Shown: positions 61,054-64,000 of the stretch, one piece after another | How positions within the stretch are numbered: the first letter of the stretch is position 1 | Layout of the letters: each line of letters begins with the position of its first letter | NCBI GenBank assembly: GCA_040905665.1 | Contig: JBBDRD010000052.1 | Coordinates: forward strand, 1-64,000 | Direction: 5' to 3' | Origin: DASVCN01 sp040905665 | GTDB taxonomy: Bacteria; Deinococcota; Deinococci; Deinococcales; Trueperaceae | DNA length: 64,000 nt | Made by a program: the position numbers and the translations under genes | Notes under the pieces: generated by a model | The model's input: only the letters and a program-made list of their open reading frames with translations | Database searches by the model: none | What the model was told of the DNA's origin: nothing

Positions 61054-61880
61054 CCTGCCCCCTCGAGCATGCGCGCGGCCGTCGTCACGTCGGTGCCCTC
61101 GTGTACTACGGACATTAGCGCGCGAGTCATTGCCGGAGGATTCTCGTGCTGAATGATGTTCCGCCCGTAGACGATGCCGCTGGCCCCCTGCTGCAGCACC
61201 ATGTGGGTGCGTCGCAGCACCTCTTCGTCCGTCACCTTGCCGCCACCACGAACCAGTACCGGAATCCCGCCGGCGATCTCCACGACCTCGTGGTAGTCCT
61301 CCAGTCGATCGGTCGGATCGGCCTTGATGACGTCGGCGCCCAGTTCGACGGCCTGCCTCACCAGGCTGCGGATTGCGTCCTTGTCGCCGTTGACGCCGTA
61401 CCCGCCGCCACCGCGGCGCATCACCAGCGGCTCGATCATGAGCGGAACGCCGTAGCGGTCGGCCTCCGGTTTGAGTCGCACAATGTTGCGCACGCAGGCC
61501 TCGTGGACCTCGGGGGCATCCTCGAGCTGGAAGAGGTTTACGCACAAGCAGGCGGCGTCGAGCCGGAGCGCCTGCTCCACCGCGTCATCGATGATGATGC
61601 TAAAGAGCCGCTCGGGCAGCTCCTTACCGTAGACGTTCGCGATATCGGTTCGCAATACCAGACCAGGTTTACGGGGGCCGGGGATCCGTTGCAGCAGACG
61701 TGCCTGACCAAGACTCAACTGGACGGCGTCCGGCGCCGCTTCCACCACGGCCAGCACGGCCGCCGGCATGTCCTCAATACCCGAGAGGAAGCCAAGCTCA
61801 CCAAAGAAACCGTGATCGATGGCTACGTCGAGGCACCGTCCATCGGCGGCCAGAAAACGGTTTAAACGGTACTTTTCCAC
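61050..61880 (-). CDS. Class I aldolase, DhnA/FbaB/LsrF-like
   Basis: A 276-residue TIM-barrel aldolase. GTG 61880 is chosen because GGAGGG lies 4 nt upstream; the frame to 61964 covers promoter sequence. Key parts: RCLDVAIDHGFFG at the N-terminus, PLMIEPLVMR, ADVIKADPTD with the candidate Schiff-base Lys and PVLVRGGGKVTDEEV phosphate site. The family cleaves fructose 1,6-bisphosphate or other ketose phosphates. First gene of the leftward operon, divergent from the ROK regulator. Confidence 0.85.
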   Translation of the reverse strand: MEKYRLNRFLAADGRCLDVAIDHGFFGELGFLSGIEDMPAAVLAVVEAAPDAVQLSLGQARLLQRIPGPRKPGLVLRTDIANVYGKELPERLFSIIIDDAVEQALRLDAACLCVNLFQLEDAPEVHEACVRNIVRLKPEADRYGVPLMIEPLVMRRGGGGYGVNGDKDAIRSLVRQAVELGADVIKADPTDRLEDYHEVVEIAGGIPVLVRGGGKVTDEEVLRRTHMVLQQGASGIVYGRNIIQHENPPAMTRALMSVVHEGTDVTTAARMLEGAG

Positions 61881-61971
61881 GGAACCCTCCAGTTTGGGTC
61901 TAAAGTATGCAGCTCTGACGGAGCCGATCAGGGGAATTGCAAGGCGGTAATCGCAAGGCGTCAAGGAGTAA

Positions 61972-61991
61972 ATTAAACACTTTGATTTAAT
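61972..61991. promoter_or_regulatory. ROK operator between divergent operons
   Basis: A perfect inverted repeat ATTAAA-N8-TTTAAT in an otherwise GC-rich region, placed between the ROK gene and the leftward aldolase operon. AT-rich palindromes of this shape are typical for NagC/Mlc-like ROK repressors. Confidence 0.6.
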
Positions 61992-62019
61992 CTAGCGTGG
62001 TCCCGGCCCGCTGTCAACG

Positions 62020-62025
62020 TAGAAT
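62020..62025 (+). promoter_or_regulatory. TAGAAT -10 box, probable leaderless ROK start
   Basis: TAGAAT ends 8 nt before ATG 62034, with no Shine-Dalgarno in between. The -35 region is not recognisable. Confidence 0.4.
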
Positions 62026-62033
62026 GCCAGTCG

Positions 62034-63194
62034 ATGTACGGCGCTTCCAACGCAACCACCGTTCGGGACCGCAACCGCCTCCTGGTACTCGAGCGCATCC
62101 GGCTCCACGCCCCCGTCACCCGGAGCGAGATCGCCCGGGACACCGGCCTTACCGCTGCATCGGTGACGAATATCGTCGGGCAATTGGTAGCAGACGGGCT
62201 GGTGCTTGAAACCGGCCGCAGGGCACACAACCGGGGCCAGCCGCCGGTCGAACTCGATCTCGCCGCCCACGCCGCCTACAGCGTAGGCCTCCACCTCGAC
62301 CGCGACCTGCTCTCGGGCGTGCTCGTCGACCTCAAGGGTTCGGTCGTGACGATCACCAGTAGCGAGCTCGCACCGCCCTCCCCCGATGAAGCCCTCCGTC
62401 TGCTCGAGGAGTGCTACCGCAAACTGGTTCGCGACGCTGCCGTTCCGCTGGAGAGAATCCTGGGAACCGGCGTCGTCACCGTGGGCCCGCTCGATCCGCG
62501 ACGCGGCGACGTGCGCGGGCCGCCCAACTTCCCGGGCTGGGATGATGTGCCGTTGCGCGAGCGGCTGGCGTCGCTCATCGGTGCGCCGGTCATCCTCGAG
62601 AACAACGCCACCGCAGCAGCGATCGGCGAGCACTGGTACGGCGCGGGCCGCCACCACGACAACTTTCTCTACGTCTATATCGGGCTGGGGGTGGGAGGCG
62701 GGCTCTTCCTCAACAACCGCGTCTACCGCGGAAGCGGCCTCAATGCTGGCGAGTTCGGCCACCTGCAAGTACGCTTCCCCGGCGGCCTTGCTCCATTGGA
62801 AAGCCGCACCTCGATCCTGGCGCTCGAGCGCGACCTGGGCAGGCGTTTCCACGGCCTCCCCGCGATAAACGGTGCCTTCCAGCGGCGCGACGAGGCGCTT
62901 CTCGCCTGGTTGGACGCCGCCGCACAGTACCTGGCCGAAGCGGTAGCCGGAATCGATAACTTGCTCGACCTGGACGCAATCATCTTTGGCGGCAGGCATT
63001 CGCCGGAGGTGCTGCGCTATCTGGTGGAGCGCGTGCGCGAGAGGGCAATTGACCTGCGGATGCCCAATCGACCACGCTACGCCGAGATCATCACCGGGCG
63101 CGCGGGCGACGAGACGGCGGCACTGGGAGCCGCGACTCTGCCGCTCTACGACGCATTCGTATCGCTGATGAGCGCAAACGCGACGACAGCCTAG
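62034..63194 (+). CDS. ROK-family transcriptional regulator
   Basis: A 386-residue repressor with an N-terminal winged helix (PVTRSEIARDTGLTAASVTNIVGQL) and a ROK domain (LENNATAAAIGEHWYG, YVYIGLGVGGGLFLNN). The start of the ATPase-like domain reads GLHLDRDLLSGVLVD and lacks DxGGT, and the zinc CxCGxxGC is absent, so it is a regulator without kinase activity. The ATT-rich palindrome upstream is the likely operator, controlling the divergent mannosidase/isomerase/kinase/aldolase operon. Confidence 0.9.
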   Translation: MYGASNATTVRDRNRLLVLERIRLHAPVTRSEIARDTGLTAASVTNIVGQLVADGLVLETGRRAHNRGQPPVELDLAAHAAYSVGLHLDRDLLSGVLVDLKGSVVTITSSELAPPSPDEALRLLEECYRKLVRDAAVPLERILGTGVVTVGPLDPRRGDVRGPPNFPGWDDVPLRERLASLIGAPVILENNATAAAIGEHWYGAGRHHDNFLYVYIGLGVGGGLFLNNRVYRGSGLNAGEFGHLQVRFPGGLAPLESRTSILALERDLGRRFHGLPAINGAFQRRDEALLAWLDAAAQYLAEAVAGIDNLLDLDAIIFGGRHSPEVLRYLVERVRERAIDLRMPNRPRYAEIITGRAGDETAALGAATLPLYDAFVSLMSANATTA

Positions 63195-63204
63195 GCTGGC
63201 CTGT

Positions 63205-63240
63205 GGGGATAGGCGCGGGGATAAGGCGCGGGGGATAGCT
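63205..63240 (+). repeat. 12-14 bp tandem repeat after the ROK gene
   Basis: Three units beginning GGGGATA (63205, 63217, 63231) with GGCGC spacers lie between the ROK stop and the next gene. Confidence 0.65.
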
Positions 63241-63300
63241 GTGAAGGCTAGGCGTGGTGGAAAGGCCGGGAATTGGCGTGAGGCAAAGGCGGGAGGTAGG

Positions 63301-64000
63301 GTGACGACGACCGCAAAGACATGGCATCTCGGCAACGGACTCGTCGAGTTCGGCGTTCTCGAGATCGGCGGCCAACTCGGACCGGTGAGGTTCGTCCACA
63401 ACGGTGGCATCATCGAACCGATGCACCGGGCACCCTGGGCAGACGAGCCGGGCTCGGCTAACATCCCGATGATGCAGCATCTGCGCGGCGACTTCTTTTG
63501 CGCTCCATTCGGCGCAAACGACCTTCTACAAGAGGAGCTGCGCGACCACGGCCGAACAGCGAACGGCGTGTGGCGGGAAGTCGAGCGCACCTCGATGCGG
63601 CTGGAGCTCGAGCTCGATGGCAAGGTAGCCGGCGCCCGCGTACGCAAGGAGCTGTGGCTGGAACCGGGCCGGCCGCTGATCTATCAACGCCATACTTTTG
63701 AGGGCGGAGAGGGGGCGTTGCCACTGGGGCACCATGCGATGCTGCGCGCTCCAGCAGGGGAGCAGCTTCGGATCTCCTTCTCGCCGTGGGTTTGGGCCGG
63801 CACACCTCCGGCGCCCGTAGAGAGCGACCCCGAGAATGGGAGTTCGCTCCTGCGCTATCCGCAGCGTTTCGAAAGCCTGAACCGGGTCACGACCTCGAAC
63901 GGAACCACCGTTGATCTCTCACGCTATCCCGAGCTCGATGCGAGCGAAGACATTCTGATGCTGGTGACGGACCCCGATGAAGAGGTGGCTTGGTCGGCCG
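63301..64000 (+). CDS. Galactose-mutarotase-like (aldose-1-epimerase fold) protein, 3-prime truncated by window
   Basis: An open frame from GTG 63301, preceded by GGGAGG, runs past the window end (233 codons seen). The N-terminus WHLGNGLVEFGVLEIGGQLGPVRF, the RGDFFCAPFGAND segment and GALPLGHHAMLRAP with paired His resemble the beta-sandwich of aldose-1-epimerase-like proteins. The function of this subgroup is unknown; mutarotation of a released sugar would fit the locus. The opposite-strand long frame over the same region is a shadow. Confidence 0.65.
   Translation, partial: MTTTAKTWHLGNGLVEFGVLEIGGQLGPVRFVHNGGIIEPMHRAPWADEPGSANIPMMQHLRGDFFCAPFGANDLLQEELRDHGRTANGVWREVERTSMRLELELDGKVAGARVRKELWLEPGRPLIYQRHTFEGGEGALPLGHHAMLRAPAGEQLRISFSPWVWAGTPPAPVESDPENGSSLLRYPQRFESLNRVTTSNGTTVDLSRYPELDASEDILMLVTDPDEEVAWSA

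Noticed and set aside
59302..61152. 616-codon plus-strand frame
   Set aside because: Antisense to the PfkB, Gfo/Idh and aldolase genes, which carry intact catalytic motifs. No domain is recognisable.
61992..63647. 551-codon minus-strand frame
   Set aside because: Antisense to the ROK regulator and mutarotase-like gene; no recognisable domain.
1..64000. tRNA, rRNA, riboswitch or prophage genes
   Set aside because: I looked for cloverleaf-like and conserved rRNA segments, and for phage structural or integrase genes beyond the transposase tail, and saw none. This was by eye only.

Overview
The window is a GC-rich, gene-dense bacterial segment dominated by sugar and sugar-acid catabolism. It has three CUT1-type sugar ABC transport sets, one Dpp/Opp-type transporter, three enolase-superfamily enzymes, several regulators (IclR, two FadR-type GntR, two ROK, one AfsR-like) and two toxin-antitoxin loci. 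Possible leaderless promoters (TATAAT-like boxes 6-10 nt before a start codon, no Shine-Dalgarno) and the mix of families would fit a Deinococcota bacterium, perhaps a Truepera relative. That placement is inference; no rRNA, tRNA or marker gene is present. No CRISPR array was seen.

Layout. 1-1.2 kb: debris consisting of a transposase tail, a headless AAA ATPase and a scrap of a TolB-like gene. 1.4-13.0 kb: IclR regulator, twin sugar-binding proteins flanking a 2-hydroxyacid dehydrogenase, two permeases, a DapA-family lyase/aldolase, two mandelate-racemase-like dehydratases, KDPG aldolase and KDG kinase. This is a sugar-acid route to pyruvate and glyceraldehyde 3-phosphate. 13.2-23.4 kb: a leftward operon (Dpp-type transporter plus a third enolase-superfamily enzyme) diverges from a rightward operon (GntR, SDR, fumarylacetoacetate-hydrolase-like enzyme, LutABC). 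Together they look like a diketo-hydrolase pathway whose lactate product is oxidised by LutABC. Matching TGGT-N3-ACCA operators overlap both divergent promoters.

23.4-31 kb: miscellaneous genes: a decayed gene, a lipoprotein, a DUF4143-type ATPase, an orphan HigA-like antitoxin with a toxin remnant, a TolB-like lipoprotein and a large AfsR-like regulator. 31-37.4 kb (leftward): ROK regulator, sugar-binding protein, amidohydrolase, two permeases and a GH100-like glycosidase. 37.6-39.3 kb: a broken FAD oxidoreductase followed by an Xre/RES toxin-antitoxin pair whose gene junction has expanded into a 15-16 bp tandem repeat.

39.4-50.3 kb: GntR regulator, cystathionine-gamma-synthase-like PLP enzyme, sugar-binding protein, two permeases, a 45-residue membrane peptide, a MalK-type ATPase and a 1294-residue heparinase II/III-like protein. 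After a HigBA module, 51.2-61.9 kb encodes an NTF2-like protein, Gfo/Idh oxidoreductase, DegT aminotransferase, a NodB-like protein of unknown function and, leftward, class I aldolase, Gfo/Idh oxidoreductase, PfkB kinase, D-lyxose isomerase and GH38 alpha-mannosidase. A ROK regulator and a truncated mutarotase-like gene end the window. The 40-62 kb stretch is the best candidate for an undescribed pathway: intracellular breakdown of an acidic, possibly aminated, mannose-containing oligosaccharide. Short in-frame minisatellites recur in several coding regions.
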